The notes: generated by a model not told the origin, from the letters alone. DNA of 64,000 bases from Melastoma dodecandrum (GCA_029817715.1 JARUPY010000083.1:372001-436000); one strand, 5' to 3'. Positions 25,571 to 39,356 are shown, counted from the stretch's first letter. A program made the numbers and translations.

Positions 25571-27229
25571 TGTCGACAATCGAGCTGTTGATATTCGCGG
25601 GAGGGAATGATGTCAATGGACTTGATGTTTATAATTATGATAGAAGTTTGATAAAGCATATAGAGCTTACCAAAATCATAAATTACATTGCTTTGGAGCA
25701 CATATAATGTGTTGCAATGCATTTGGAATCACTAAGGAGATTAAAGATTGCGCATGTATATCCGATTGTTGAGTATAATAATAATATTGATGTGAAGTAT
25801 ATGTTGGTGCTTGCTCAAGAAGATAATAATGTGAGATATCTTATTAAGTTTGCGCTTACAAATCCAAAGCAAATTCAATAAATATATGCTTTTGAGAATA
25901 AGTGATTTTATACCAACAGTTGAGCATCATCAATTGGCAATGTCATATTCTAGGGTAGAGAGGGTTGAGCTTCATGTAGAAGTTGAGCGAACTTGTTTCT
26001 GTGGAAGTAGGGTGTTGCTATCAAGTTGGAGAATATTCTAGTGCTATGGTAGAAGAGGAGAGTCCTATCCCCGATTTGATTATGGTTTTTTAAATAGATG
26101 TTGCCTTTGACGATGAGTTTTTAATGATGTTATTGCCGGTTGGGAGACGCCACATGGTTATGATCTTTCAAATCAAATGGTGATGACTGTTGAAATAAGT
26201 GAAGAGCCAAGTAGACGCAAAGAGATATCTTTGTCATTTTATAATGATTATATTGAAGACGATATACATGGGAACGATGAATATGAGAATGACCCAATTA
26301 GACACGAAAGTGACACGATTGACGAATTTCGTAAAGAGATGAGTTCAAGGATAAGAAGAAGCTTATATTTTTTATGAGCAATTATCATATTAATGGCCAC
26401 TTCAATTATCATGTACTTGAATCTAATACGAAATTGTGGTTTGTTTATTGTTGTGAGCCTGAGAAGGGGTGTACGTGGAGATTACGGGCGAAATAAATGG
26501 CATGTGATGATGAGTTTGAGGTGACAATTGTTGTATTAGTACACGTTAGTACATGAATCCTCTTTTATCACATGATCATGAACGGTGGGATTCCAATTTT
26601 ATGGCACCACTTTTTAGACAATTTGTAAAGGAAACTCCTGAAATTAAAGTAACATTTATGCGCAATGTTATTAAGGAAAAATATGAATACGAAGTACCTA
26701 GAAGAAGAGATCGTGTGATGCAAAAAGAATAGAAATTGCAATGGAGTATGGTGATTGAGAGGAATCTTACAATGAGTGGTCTCATCTTTTGAATGCAATT
26801 CATATATTTAACCTTACTTGCATCGGTAGGGGCACATGATAAGAGATTCGCAATTTGAATTTCAAAGTGTTCAGTGTTTCGCACCGAACATAACGACGTT
26901 CCGATATTGTCGCCCTGTAATTAGCATTGACGATATATTCCTATGTAGAAAATATAATCATAGTTATTAATTGCTTGTACTATAAATGGAATGAATCATA
27001 TCGTTCATCTTGCTTTTGCATTAGTCGATAAAGAAAACAATGAGTCATGAGGATGATTTCTGAAATATTTGAGAGCTATGTAATGTACAATGAGTGTATC
27101 TATTTAATTTTAGATAGACATTCAAATATTCAAGGCAAATGTCATGTCTACCATAATAACCCTTGCTTTTGGCACATATCAAAATTGTATAAGAAGAAAG
27201 AATGTTTAATCCGAACCTTTCATTTATAA
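25571..27229 (+). pseudogene. Degenerate MuDR-type MULE transposase
   Basis: Pieces in changing frames line up with the plant MuDR/MURA layout. An N-terminal segment opens with MSTIELLIFAGG. About 26375-26500 follows with HINGHFNYHVLESN and LWFVYCCEPEKGCTWRLRA (the N-terminal zinc region), then FVKETPEIKVTF. The catalytic region has APNITTFRYCRPVISIDDIF (about 26885-26945, first Asp), FALVDKENNES (about 27015-27045) and YLILDRHSNIQ (about 27100-27135, second Asp). There are many stops and shifts. The third catalytic residue and C-terminal zinc finger are not present before 27240. It belongs to a different clade from the FAR1-type transposase at 55910. It is inactive. Confidence 0.75.
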
Positions 27230-27257
27230 TAATAGATAGGTAAATAAATGCACCCCA

Positions 27258-27848
27258 CGCGGGACGTCCTTCGTAATGTACTAAATTTTGCCAATTTTTA
27301 GTACATTTTACTAACCAAATTAGTACTGTTTGTAATTACTAATATTGTACTAAATTTTCGTTAGTACAATATACTAAATGTTACTGTTTTTGTACTAGTA
27401 CACGTTAGTACAATGTACTAATATTAACAGTAAAAGTTTTGTACCGATTAGTACATTTGTAATTACTAACATTGTACATATGTACAAAGACTAACCTGTA
27501 CTAATACATGCACAGTACTAGTTAGTACATTGTACTAAATTTTTTTAGTACAATGTAGTAATATTAACAGTAAAAGTTTTACAAATGTACATTGTACATT
27601 TTTTTAGTACATGTACATATGTACAATGTTAGTATTTACAAATGTACTAATCGCTACAAAACTTTTGCTGTTAATATTAGTACATTGTACTAACGTGCAC
27701 TAATACATGCACAGTAAAAGTTAGTACATTGTACCAACAAAAATTTAGTACAATATTAATAATTACAAACTGTACTAATTTAGTTAGTAAAAATGTACTA
27801 AAAATTGACAAAATTTAGTACATTGCACACAGGACATTAGCCTCTTCC
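27258..27848. mobile_element. Small MULE-like foldback element
   Basis: Both arms carry the same words in opposite orientation, for example AATGTACTAAATTTTG near each end and ACAGTAAAAGTTTT in the middle, so the element folds into one hairpin. The right terminus in reverse is GGAAGAGGCTAATGTCCTGT, matching the other MULE ends in this window. The left terminus is altered. The flanks TGCACCCCA (27249-27257) and TGCACCCTG (27849-27857) agree at 7 of 9 positions. No coding sequence. Confidence 0.7.
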
Positions 27849-30683
27849 TGCACCCTGCCCTTAAATTTAGTAAATTAATCCGACGTGACCGCCTTTCCTT
27901 CTTTTTATGCCTTTCGTTCTCGTCCCCTTTTTATCATTATATCTGGTTAATTTATTGATTAGTTTATCTAGAATTTGTTGCGTGAAGTAACTGCAAGTCC
28001 GAACGCTCCTGTCCACCAAAACACGTGCCCCTTTAAGCAGAGAGTGGTGGACATTGTGGAAAATGTAATCATTTCAGGTCCAAAATATAGTTCCTCCTCA
28101 ATATTTTTTTATTAGATACATAAAAAATTATAATACTTTTTGCACGCCAAAAAAATGGAGGGATGATTTTTCATTTATAAGTACATTATCTAATCTCGCA
28201 ACAAAAAAAGGACAAAAGGAAAACGAAGGGAAAGGGGGGAGGGAGAGGAGGAATTCCTAATTTTTGCATTTTTAAATTTATTCAGGGGGAAAAGACAGAA
28301 CAAGATAAAAAAGAGAAAAAAGGTGGGCGGGTGTCGGATAATTCGGGGGGTGCTTAATAATTTCTGAGTGGTCTGTCTGTCGGCGTAGAAATTGGTCCCA
28401 ATTGGAGCGTCTCATGCTAATTTTTTTTTTCAAATCCAGATAAAATTGTCTTTGAATTTTGGATTACCACATGTCATTATGGACTTCCGACTAATTCTGA
28501 TCTTCTTTATATGCGAATGAATGATTTTAATAAAAGCCCAAAAAATTCCCCTTGGGACAATATCATTTTTTTTAATTTTAAAAAGGAAATGCATGTGACG
28601 ACGCGTGAGGATGAGCATGATGAATCAAATTAAATATAAAAAAAAAAATTCTTTTGTTGTCTGAAGCTTGAAAATAAAATAAGGAAAGACAATGTGCAGG
28701 AACAGTTGCCCCGACACACCTCACAAAACCCAGCAACACTCACAATTGTTATTTTAAGAAAAAAATACACTTTGAAATTAGCAACCCTGATTTTGGACTT
28801 GTTACCAACAATTATTAGTCAAATATCAAAATTGACTCCCCCCTACCTTCCCCTGTCAGCTTTTTTCCGACTGCCCATTTTCTCATCGAATTCCCACCCC
28901 TTTAATTAACTTTCCGGATTCAAATCCTTCAGCCCCCGACTTCGTTTGTTTTCCAAAGGGTCGGTTGGTACCCCAACTCTTCCCTCCTCTTTAATTAACT
29001 TTCCTGATTCAAATCACACTATTCCCACGTCTCGATATTTCTGTACTTTCTTTTTTCTATGTTCCTTTTAAAAGTCCATAAAACTGTTTTCGACTAAAAA
29101 ATCCTTTCTGTTCTAAGCTTTGGATAGGTGAATATTTAAATTTAAGATCTCACTTAACCCATAGTTTATTCGTTCATTTCAATATGCTTAAAAGCTTATA
29201 AAATTTATATATGGAGAAATTTTACGATAGGAAAACTTCACATATTGAATGATTACTCAGCGTGATCTAGTAGATGATGAATCAATGATCCACCAAAACC
29301 CACCAAATTACCTGGTTTGACCATCACCGCAACAAAGACCGCCAAAGTTTGCATTCACTTTTTCAGTTTTAGCAATTTTTTTGCCCCGTAATGTCTTTCC
29401 TAGTTGTGTCATGTAACGATAGAAAAACCATTAAAAAGTATTTGAAAACTGGAAAGACCGCATATTCTAACTTAATTAGACCACGAAAACATTCTAACTG
29501 GGGACAAGTTTAAAAAGGACCATGTGGTTGTGTTTAAAATAGCCCTCACATGAGGAGGAAGGTCAAGCCCAGGCAGCACTTGATTCTCAAGCTTTTCTAG
29601 TTTAGGTTTTGCTCCATCTCACTTCTCTCAAAATTCAGTCATGCGCTATCAACCGTGGAAATGGGAAATACCACGACGACAGTGATACAGAACCAACGGG
29701 AACTACGAAACGAACGAATAGGATAAAATTCAGACCGTCACGGATACAGCCTAAGTACCATCGGGACTATCACGAGAGTTGAACGTCGTACATCAGGATA
29801 CAGAAACCCACAAATTATGGGGATACTTAGATAAACTATCGCCATGCCTGGAATCCACCAAAAGATAAGATAAGTTGCGCAAAGTTCAAAAAAACTTGGC
29901 GGTTACCAATTTTGAGTAAATAAGGTTCAAAAAGTTCTGTCTAAACCTAAACACAAGAGTCCTATTTATAGTGCTTAAGCTCTTGTCATTTGGTAGCAAA
30001 CCTCCCCGATGTGGGATCTCCATTAATTTGGCACGATTGACTATCGTGGGCATGAGAAAAGGAGTTAGGGAATCGCAAAAGAGGATGTCCGATCTAATGT
30101 GAGAGAACGGCTGGATCTTGAGTGCTAGGGGGAAAAACACAGGCGAGGAGATCGCGGCTAGTGTGTCGTTGTGGGAAGACTAAGGAGGCACCGAGGCCGA
30201 TCAGCGAGCTGGGGAAGGTCGACTACTGACAAGAGAAGACGGGTCACCGTTACCAGACTTTGTCTATCAAGGGTGCCAAGTTGGGGGCTTTGCCGCTGTA
30301 GCCGCAAACAGGATTTGTAGCGCTGGATGTTTTAACTTGCTACTAGTGCTAGGACGCTGGGGAGGAGGTCCGACCAGGTGCGAGAGCGGCTTGAGTAAAG
30401 GGCCAAATCCTATTAGATCTGAGGGTTGCTGTCGTTGGAGCGGCTTGGGCTGACCTTGAACAGGCGGTTATCGAGAGCATGAGACTACCAGTATTGCTTC
30501 TGCCAAGATCCCAGTTGTTGATGTCCTTACTCCTTAAAGTGACAACGGCTAGGGTCTAAGTTTGGACGCGTGTCCGGAAGTATCGCTGTGAATCACCATC
30601 GTTAGAGCCAGGGTCAACGAGGATGCAGAAACCGATGCTTAGAGACTGTGGGAGTGGCTTTTGGTAGTGACAGGGTGAGGAAT
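27849..30683. other. Intergenic DNA, possibly remains of an older repeat
   Basis: No gene recognised. 28902-28925 and 28991-29014 are near-identical 24-bp direct repeats containing TTTAATTAACTTTCC. From about 29900 to 30680 the sequence becomes G-rich and resembles the DNA on the other side of the Tekay-type element (39357-39590, 41640-41800). It may be one older repetitive unit split by insertions, but I cannot align it by eye. Confidence 0.35.
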
Positions 30684-31333
30684 GGCAAGGCAGAATCAAG
30701 CCAGCTCCGGAAAGACGGGCCGCGAGAGAGAGCAGCTGCGGGGAGGCTCATAGCCGGGGAGCGAACGCTGCGCCCCCTTCACGGAGGTAGCTTGACGAAG
30801 GCACGGTCTCCTTCCCCGACGCTATCCCCTCGACTCAGTTTTTTTCCCCGTGCATTCCCTCCCCTTATCTTAAATCCATTATTAGATAAGGGACTTGTGG
30901 ACGGGAGCAAAATTTTCCTTTTGTCCTACCACACCGTAGTCTTATCTCAATGTCGGCTAGAATGTGTGGTGTTACATAAGAATTTTCTTGTCCAAAGCAT
31001 TTTCCGAGTCTTGTCCATTATATCTAAATACTGGCTGTATGTACAAACTAATTTTAATTCTTTTCCCGGTCAAAACCCGTGACGATAAACGAACCTCATC
31101 ATTACTCGAATTCGATTTCATTTAGGTCAAGACGTCCCATTTTCCGCGTGACGTAGTCACACGAAATCGAATTTGAAGTTTCGATAATATTCATTATTAA
31201 CATCAGTCGACAACGGGAATATTAAACCCTTGTGCCACGTCGGATTTTGACCCTGTGAACCGTTCGATTGTTATTTAGGCACTCATCATAAAACGTACAT
31301 ATTATATTCGTACTAAAATTTCGGGTCGTTACA
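30684..31333 (-). repeat. 3' LTR of the Tekay-type element
   Basis: About 650 bp that recurs at about 38699-39356 with few differences. The right boundary (…CGTTACA at 31333) is sharp because internal sequence with the purine tract follows. The left boundary is taken where homology between the two copies begins. Confidence 0.8.
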
Positions 31334-31384
31334 ATTCACCCCTCTTAATTTAAATTTCATCCTCGAAATTTCTTATTACAAATT

Positions 31385-34300
31385 TTACTCAATCAAGTAC
31401 GAGTACAACTCTCTCATGGAGGACTCTGTTTCCCATTTCAACTCCTCGATCTGACCATGCCTCCAACGTACTCGTACCATAGGAACTACTCTATGACGGA
31501 GCTGCTTCTCCTTCCTATCCACAATCTCGATGGGCTCTGTAGTGACTTGTAAATTCTGAGCCACCTCAATCCGCTCATCATGTAGTACGTGTCGAGGATC
31601 CGGAACGTACTTCCTTAGCATGGACACGTGGAAGACATTGTGGATATCAGATAACCTGGGTGGCAAGGCTAGTCTGTAAGCCACATTACCGATCCCCTCT
31701 AGTATCTCATATGGCGCAATGAACCTCGGGCTCAATTTCCCTTTCAATCCAAATCTGAGGTTCATCTTCGTAAGAGAATCTTTCAGGCATACAAAGTCTC
31801 CTACCTCAAACTCAAGAGGCCTGTGCCGCCTGTCTGCATAACTTTTTTGCCTGCTCTGAGTGGCACGAAGACGATCCTGGATGAGTCTAATCGCCTCAGC
31901 GGTCTCTCGTACCATATCAGGACCTAATTCTGCATATTCTCCATCCTCGTTCCAGCATAAAGGAGTCCCGCACGGGCGACCATACAGAGCCTCAAACGGT
32001 GCCATCTGAATGCTCTACTGGTAAATGTTATTATACGAGAACTCCATCAATGGTAGCTGTTCAACCCAAGAACTCTCCATATCCAAGGCACAAGCTCTCA
32101 ACATGTCCTGGAGTATCTGGATTATTCGCTCAGTTTGACCATCGGTCTGAGGGTGGAAAGCTGTACTCATATTCAATCTCGTGCCCATCGACCGCTGTAT
32201 AGTACTCCAGATGCGTGAAGGGAATCTCACATCTTTGTCAGACACGATCACGCTAGGTACTCCGTGAAGGCGTATGATCTCTTTTACATACAGCTTGGCC
32301 AATTTGGCAACCGAGTAGGTCAGACTGATTGGGATAAAGTGAGTAGACTTAGTCAACCTGTCCACTATCACCCACACTGAGTCGAATCCATGGGAACTTT
32401 TGGGTAGATTCGTTACAAAATCCAAGGCGATCTCGTCCCATTTCCATTGAGGAATCGGCAGAGGCAGTAATTCTCCCCTCGGTCGCTGGGGCTTAATCTT
32501 GACTCTCTAACAAGTCAAGCAGCGACTCACGTAATGAGCCACATCTCTTTTCGTTCCTGACCACCAATATTGTTTCCGTAGATTTTGATACATCTTTGTA
32601 ACTCCGGGGTGGATACTGTAAGCACTCAGGTGCGCCTCATCCATGATTAGGGTATGAAGATCTTCCTGAGCAGCAACGCAAATACGACCTTGAAAACGCA
32701 GCAGGTCGTCATCAGACACGCTGAACTCATCATCCGTCTGATCATGCAACCTCGATCGTATATCGGTCAGGTACTAATCCTGATACTGAACCTCACGAAT
32801 TTGATCCATCAGTTCAGGTCCAATAATCATGGTCGCGAGCAGGGCACCCCTGCCGCCGAATCCCACTCTAATTCCGATCTCGTTTACTTGCTCGTGCAAT
32901 CGCAATTCCTCTACCTCGATGCTGACCAGCGAGGCAGTCTTGCGACTAGGGGCATCAACCACCAGATTGGCTCCACCTGGGTGGTAAGAAATCGTGCAAT
33001 CATAACCCTTTAACAATTCCATCCACCGCCTTTGCCTCATGTTTAGCTCATCCTGAGAGAACAGGTACTTCACGCTTTTATGGTCGGTGAATATCTCGAA
33101 AGTCTCACCATACAGGTAGTGACGCCATATTTTCAAAGCAAAGACTACCGCGGCCAATTCCAAGTCATGAGTGGGGTAGTTCTACTCATGAACCTTAAAC
33201 TGTCTGGAGGCATAAGCCACTACCCTCCCATGCTACATCAGCGCTGCTCCTAATCTAAGATAAGAAGCGTCGCAGTAGACTGCAAATCCTCCACTGCCAC
33301 TGGGCAGGACTAATACAAGTGCGTAGGTAAGGCGATTCTTTAGTTCTGTGAAGCTCTCCTCGCAATCGTGGGTCCACTCAAAGGTGATACCCTCTTTCAA
33401 TAGCCGGGTCAGGGGTCGAGCGATCCGAGAAAACCCCTCGATGAAATGCCTATAATACCCAGCCAAACCAAGGAAGCTTCGCATTTCTGTTACTGTCGTA
33501 GGACCAGACCAGTTCAGAACAGCTTCAACCCTGGCTGTGTCAACTGCAATACCCTCAGCGGATACGACATGACCCAGAAAGCTAACGCTGCTCATCCAGA
33601 ACTCGCACTTATTCAGTTTGGCATACAATTGGTTCTGTCGTAATACCTCCAAGGCTAACCTCAGGTGCTCAGCATGTTCTTCCATGCTCTTATAATACAC
33701 TAGGATATCATCTATGAACATCACCACAAACTGATCCAAATAAGGTCTGAAGATATGATTCATTAACTGCATAAAGGCTGCTGGAGCGTTAACTAAAATA
33801 AAAGACATTACCAGAAATTCGTAGTGTCAATAACGAGTGCGGAAAGTCGTTTTCATGATATCGGAGTCTCGCACCCTAATTTGATGGTACTCTGATCTCA
33901 GATCGATCTTGGAGTATACTACGGAGCCCTGAAGTTGATCAAAGAGGTCCTCAATACGCGGCAGGGGGTACTTGTTCTTAATTGTAGCCTTTTTCAGCAA
34001 CCGATAATCAATACACATCCGCATCGTACCGTCTTTCTTCTTAACGAATAATACTGGTCCACCCCACGGAGACACATTGGGGCGGATGAACCCCTATCTA
34101 GTAAATCCTGGAACTGCAATTTCAATTCCTTAAGTTCGGCAAATCCCATACGATACGGAGCTTTAGAAATCAGGTCAGTTCCGAGTACAACATCGATTAC
34201 AAAGTCAACCTCTCTAGACGGTGGTAACCCAGGGAGTTCCTCAAGAAATACATCCACGTACTCCTGCACAACTGGAATGTCTTGCAGACTCGGAAGTTCT

Positions 34301-34867
34301 TCCTTCAGATTAAGCACCACCGCTAGAAAAGCTTCTCCCCCATCGCGTAGAATCCTCTGCGCTTCAAGTGCTGCAATCAGTAGAATCCCATCACCTTGAT
34401 AACTCTCTCCGGTATACTGGTAAGCTGGCTGTCCTGGCACACCAAACATGATATCTCTCCTGACGTAGTCCACCATGGCACTTTATCAGCCAGTCCATAC
34501 CCAGTATGACGTCATATCCCTTTATTTGAAAGACAATCAAATCAATCCACGATTGCAGCCAGTTTACTGTTATCTCGCAGTACCTGCACACAGAATTCAT
34601 TGCCATACTTTCCCCATTGGGCAACCACACCTTCAGGGGACTATCTCCCAAATCAATCAAAAAACCATTCTTCTCCACAAAACTCTAAGAGATGAAGGAA
34701 TGGGTGGCGCCCGTATCAAAGAGTGCCGTAGCATCCCACCCAATAACGAGGATCATATCTGACATGGCATTGCTGGAGGGCCCTGCTCGTCCCCGGCCTA
34801 TGGTGTTCACACGGTCGGATCCCGATGGCTGATTAACTGAGGCCCTATATCCGCTCCAGCCAGGCAT
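31385..34867 (-). pseudogene. Ty3 pol remains: protease, RT, RNase H, integrase, chromodomain
   Basis: In order on the minus strand: aspartic protease with ALFDTGATHSFIS (about 34700) and GYDVILGMDWL (about 34510), then reverse transcriptase with [11 protein letters not shown] and [13 protein letters not shown] (34075-33827). The RT active site is [13 protein letters not shown] (about 33700). RNase H follows with [16 protein letters not shown] (about 33090) and APSRK. The integrase has HHCC zinc residues (32610-32510) and a core with WVIVDRLTKSTHF, VSDKDVRF and HPQTDGQTERI. Last comes a GPY/F-like segment and a chromodomain-like tail (VRVRWRHGQIEELKWE, about 31430). Copying and integration functions are recognisable, but the reading is split into at least seven pieces by stops and shifts, for example after HYVSRCLTC and RTRY. 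Confidence 0.9.
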
Positions 34868-35810
34868 GTTATGGGACCTAGCAAATGAGGGACCAGCACC
34901 TCCAGTTCAGCTCCCGTCTGGCTCTCGGTCAGCTTTGGACAGTGGCTCCGAATGTGGCCTCGCTTGCCACACAAAAAGCAGGTGACGCCTACAGCTGGGC
35001 ACGTCAATCCTCCATGGGCTCGTCCGCAGCGAGAGCAGGTAGGTGAGTGGGAGGGTCGTGCACATCGATCGTACCCACTAAGCTTAGAAACCCCACTCGA
35101 ATTGGGCTTCTTGCTCCTTCCAAAGAAGCGGCTCACGCCTCTGAAGAGTCCTCCGGACCTCCTCGAAGGTCCGGCTTCCTCTTTTCGTTTGCGCGCTTTC
35201 TGCTCGTCCTTTTCCCTTAACGATTTCTCTATGATTTGAGCTTGGTGGTACAGCTCCTCAAAAGTCTGTAGGAGTAACGGGGCCAGCTTTGCCCGAATTC
35301 TTGGATTCAGACTCATCATGTACTGTGCGCCCTCTCCTCCGGTGTCGCCACCTGACCTGGGGCATACCTTGCAAGTTCCGTGATCTTGCGCTCATGCTCA
35401 TCCACCGTCATGTCCCCTTGTTCCAGCATCTCGAACTCTCTGATCTTGTCCAGTCTCAGGGTAGACGAAGAATATTTCTCCAGGAAGGCTTGACAGAATT
35501 GTTCCCACACCGTCCCCTGGTTGTGTGCACGGACGACAACCATAAAAGAGGTCCACCACAGGTCGGCGCCCTCTCGATGGTGATACTCTACCACCGCCAG
35601 CTTCTCAGCATCTGTGTACTCCAGGTACTTGAAGATCATGTCCCAATTCTGGGAGAAAGACTGGGCCTTCTAAGGACTTTCAGTGCCCTCGTGCGTAAGA
35701 GGGTTCATCTTCCCCACTTCCTTGATAATCCACAGCCGGCGGTGGTTGGTTGGTGCCGCTCCAGGTAAACGTGAACTCCCAGCATCATTGCTTCCTGCAT
35801 CGTCCGCCAT
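34807..35810 (-). pseudogene. Ty3 gag remains with zinc knuckles
   Basis: It starts MADDAGSNDAGSS at 35810, with an in-frame amber near 35671. It continues with the retrotransposon gag domain (YHHREGADLWWTSF, WEQFCQAFLEKYSS, 35640-35316), shifts frame, and ends with a basic region and two cysteine knuckles: CSRCGRAHGGLTC and CFLCGKRGHIRSHC (about 35020-34940). The knuckles package RNA in intact elements. A second short N-terminal-like frame (MANNGDGRRMGRM, near 36570) lies farther upstream. Confidence 0.85.
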
Positions 35811-36639
35811 CTGAAGAAATCAAACAGACTCGAATTTGGCTTCTCGACGTAAGCGCGGCTCATTGGTGAATTCCAAATGTTCGTTGTAGGCGTGGTTCAA
35901 TCTGACGAATCCACGTCCATCTTTATATAACCAAGATTCGTAGACCAATAATTCACACTTTATTAAAGCTGGTACGCTCACATGCAAGATCACTATTCGC
36001 CTGCTACTTGTCGATGACATGTTACACAGTGCACGCAATAATTTCAACTTTTTCAAGACTGATAAGATTCTCTACTCACATATGACTTTTCACGCTGTAT
36101 GCAGACAATACAAAATCAGTCTTAGCGACCTAGCGTGTTACTCTCGAAGGTGTCTATGGCTTGTTCAAGTTCCGTTCGTGCGGCCGAAACGATTGACAAA
36201 TGGAAGTCCTATACGTAATGGTCCATTCCCGGGATGTCGTTCACCAGATCTCGAAAATCTTGGCATTTTCCAAGGCGGTCAACGGGATCGTTCTCGTCCT
36301 CGATCGCAGCAAGACTGGCCGTGACACGTCTCAATAGTGCATTGGTAAGGGCAGGTGGAGGTGGGTCACGTTCAGGGGCGGTGAGGAATTGGCTGAGGAT
36401 GTCCAGGCACTCAGGAACGGTAATGTCTGGTGCCAGGTTCTAATTATTCGGGGCATCTCCAGCTCCATCAGCTCCTGGAATGACTCCACCTGAGCCATCA
36501 CTTGGGCTTGCTTTGCCTTTAAACAGCTCTGGCATACGTCCCATACGTCGACCATCGCCATTGTTCGCCATCCACAACCTTTGAAACTGATGGTGAGTGT
36601 TTCTCGAATTTCCAAGAAATCGTGTGCTTTTCACTTGAC

Positions 36640-38690
36640 GAACTCTCAGGCGTATTTATAGTGAATTTTCGTTTCATAATTTAGCCGTTCGTTAAGTCTT
36701 TTCGTGTCACGGGCAAGTTTACTATTCCATGTCACGTCTATTTGCAGTCTGAAAGATTCCCAGACAGTGGTGAGTGCGTCTGCGTACTCGATCTTTCCTA
36801 CTTTATCAGTTCCTGTCTGGTTCCATCACTCACGGGTGGAGTACTATTCTTTTTAATTAAGCCTAAAACGCATACTAATCCTCCATACCAACTGAAACCA
36901 CCTACAAAATATTTCAAATTTTACATTTGAAGGTTCAACCGCAGTTGACCGGTCAAACAGCGGAATACGACAAACTAGAACCTCTACCGTGGCGTCGGGT
37001 CCTGTCTATCTCCGCTTTGCTACGCCACGTGTATCGTCCTCTCATTTCTTTGCAACACTAAAGAAAATAATCCCCATTTGGGGTCAGCGATATTTCGCTG
37101 AGTACACCTCACAATGCACACTCAAAAACGATGAGACGCTCATCAATCCTAATATGTAACTTTGAAATCTGTTTTCTATGCATGCGAATCATAATCACAA
37201 CCCAGTGCAACACAAGGATTCAGCATAATCTCGAAGCAATAAACGTAAAAGTATAAATCAACCCAAATAAAAACGTTATAAACTTAAAAGCGACTCCCTT
37301 GGTTCGTCATCTCTCATATATCAACATTTGGTACGGTGCTAGGACCACCGCAGTGCGTCCCCACCCACTCCCTCGGGAGCGTCCGGGTAATGGCAGCAGG
37401 CACGACCGCGAGTGGTCGTCGCCTCCCTGTTCTCCTCCGACATCACAGCCAAGAACACCTCACACATAATCCAATCTAACGTCAGCGTCTCAGACTTAGC
37501 AGAAGATTGAAGTCAAAGTCTCATATGATCATGTCCCTGGACGACATTGCAAGTAAGCATACTTCTCAATCCCGAACCATGTATGTCTCCAAGGGACTCG
37601 TTAAGCGCTCGAACTCTCAGATCCTTTAATAATTCATAACATCCATTAAGCGCTCATCCCACCGAATAACAACCTTTCGGACGTGGCCAGTCCAGATTGT
37701 TAGACAGCGGCGGCCTCATTTCCGACTCACAGGATCCTCGCAAGCTCTCTGGAACCCAACCACCATCAACCTGGGTCGAACGTGGTTGGTCCAATTCGTA
37801 GAACCAGTCATCTACCTCTCGGATTGGCCGAACAACGCATCCTGCGAAGCCCAACAACCGTCGTATCTCTTTCACAGCTACAACAGCGGAGATTCGCAAG
37901 CGTTACAGGCAGTTTTAATGCAGATTCGGCCAGGCAGATGCATGACAAACACGAGGCTCTGCAATTCCAGACGCTTTCATGATTCAGCTCAACGAAACGC
38001 TCAGTCCCGTCCTGATCAGCGCGAGGTTGATCTGCAGGTCTCATCGCCACAGTGACTCATTCCCCGCACGCGAAGTCTATAAGGTATTACTCTCCTGCCA
38101 ACACCACCTCGTCATCAGAGCTGTACGCTCCTGGACGACTCGCAAGACGCAGGACAGTAACGACACTTCCAACACCACTGACACAGGGCACATAGAAGAC
38201 AGCAGGGGATACTCGCGCTCTTCGCGATTTCTCCTTCGATCTCTCCACAGTCAATCCGAGCACCACGAAGCTTACGGAGTGTTGCTCTCCTGCCAATGTC
38301 GTCCATTAAGAGAGCTATACGCTCCCGGACGGCTCGAAAGACGCAGAACAGTCAACGACACCTTCCGACACCACTGTTAACAGAACGCACAGAAGGTACC
38401 AGGATATAGCCCGCGTTCTCCGCGGTCTCTCTTTCCTCCCACATCTGACTCACTAACCTTCCCCCGACATGCTCGCTAACCCCCCATAGCCGCAGCACAA
38501 TCCAATCACGCAGAACACACACAGAGATCAAAAGAAACAGGGGGAAGGGAGTGGGGCGTACACGGTTGTCTCCGAGGTTTGCACAACCTGATCGGTGGCC
38601 CCCTGGGGAACTCTGAGCTGCGCCTCCCTTTCTCCCTCCGTAGAGCCGCACACTTCTTCAGGAGTCACGTGCGTCTCGGCCGTTTCCACT
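36640..38690. other. Leader region of the Tekay-type element
   Basis: About 2 kb between gag remains and the 5' LTR with no recognisable domain. Frames on both strands here are short. I could not find a typical tRNA primer-binding site next to the LTR, so the junction may have been altered. Confidence 0.5.
38080..38440. repeat. ~190-bp tandem duplication in the element leader
   Basis: Two imperfect units share CTCTCCTGCCAA, then GAGCTGTACGCTCC/GAGCTATACGCTCC, then GACGCAG(G/A)ACAGT and CACCACTG. They start near 38090 and 38285. They are diverged, so the duplication is old relative to the element. Confidence 0.7.
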
Positions 38691-38698
38691 CAGTCGGC

Positions 38699-39356
38699 AG
38701 CAAGGCGGAATCAAGCCAGCTCCGGAAAGACGGGCCGCGAGAGAGAGCAGCTGCGGGGAGGCTCATAGCCGGGGAGCGAACGCTGCGCCCCCTTCACGGA
38801 GGTAGCTTGACGAAGGCACGGTCTCCCTCCCCGACGCTGTCCCCTCGTCTCAGTTTTTTTTCCCGTGCATTCCTCTCCCCCCCTCCCCCATCTTAAATCC
38901 ATTCTCAGTTAAGGGATTTGTGGACGGGAGCAAATTTTTCCTTTTGTCCTACCACACCGTAGTCTTATCTCAATGTCGGCTAGAATGTGTGGTGTTACAT
39001 AAGAATTTTCTTGTCCAAAGCATTTTCCGAGTCTTTTCCATTATATCTAAATACTGGCTGTATGTACAAACTAATTTTAATTCTTTTCCCGGTCAAAACC
39101 CGTGACGCTAAACGAACCTCATCGTTACTCGAATTCGATTTCGTTTGAGTACAAACGTCCCATTTTCCACGTGACGTAGTCACACGAAATCGAATTTGAA
39201 GTTTCGATAATATTCGTTACTAGCATTAGTCGACAACGGGAATATTAAACCCTCGTGCCATGTCGAATTTTGATCCGATCAACCATTCGATTATTATTTA
39301 GGCACTCATCATATATCGTACATATTATATTCGTACTAAAATTTCGGGTCGTTACA
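38699..39356 (-). repeat. 5' LTR of the Tekay-type element
   Basis: Nearly the same sequence as 30684-31333, including the GCCGGGGAGCGAACGCTGCG segment and the terminal …GGGTCGTTACA. The outer edge is at 39356. Confidence 0.8.

Larger units (their letters stand above)
30684..39356 (-). mobile_element. Degenerate Ty3 chromovirus (Tekay/Del type), minus strand
   Basis: Two LTRs in direct orientation flank gag-protease-RT-RNaseH-integrase coding remains, all read on the minus strand. In element orientation the LTR begins TGTAACGACCCGAAATTTT and is preceded by a purine tract (AAGAGGGGTGAAT, 31334-31346 complement). The chromodomain-like C-terminus of the integrase places it among chromoviruses. 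Many stops and frame changes make it non-autonomous. I could not see a matching 5-bp duplication: the right flank is AGCTG and the left boundary is unclear, so one end may be rearranged. Confidence 0.85.
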
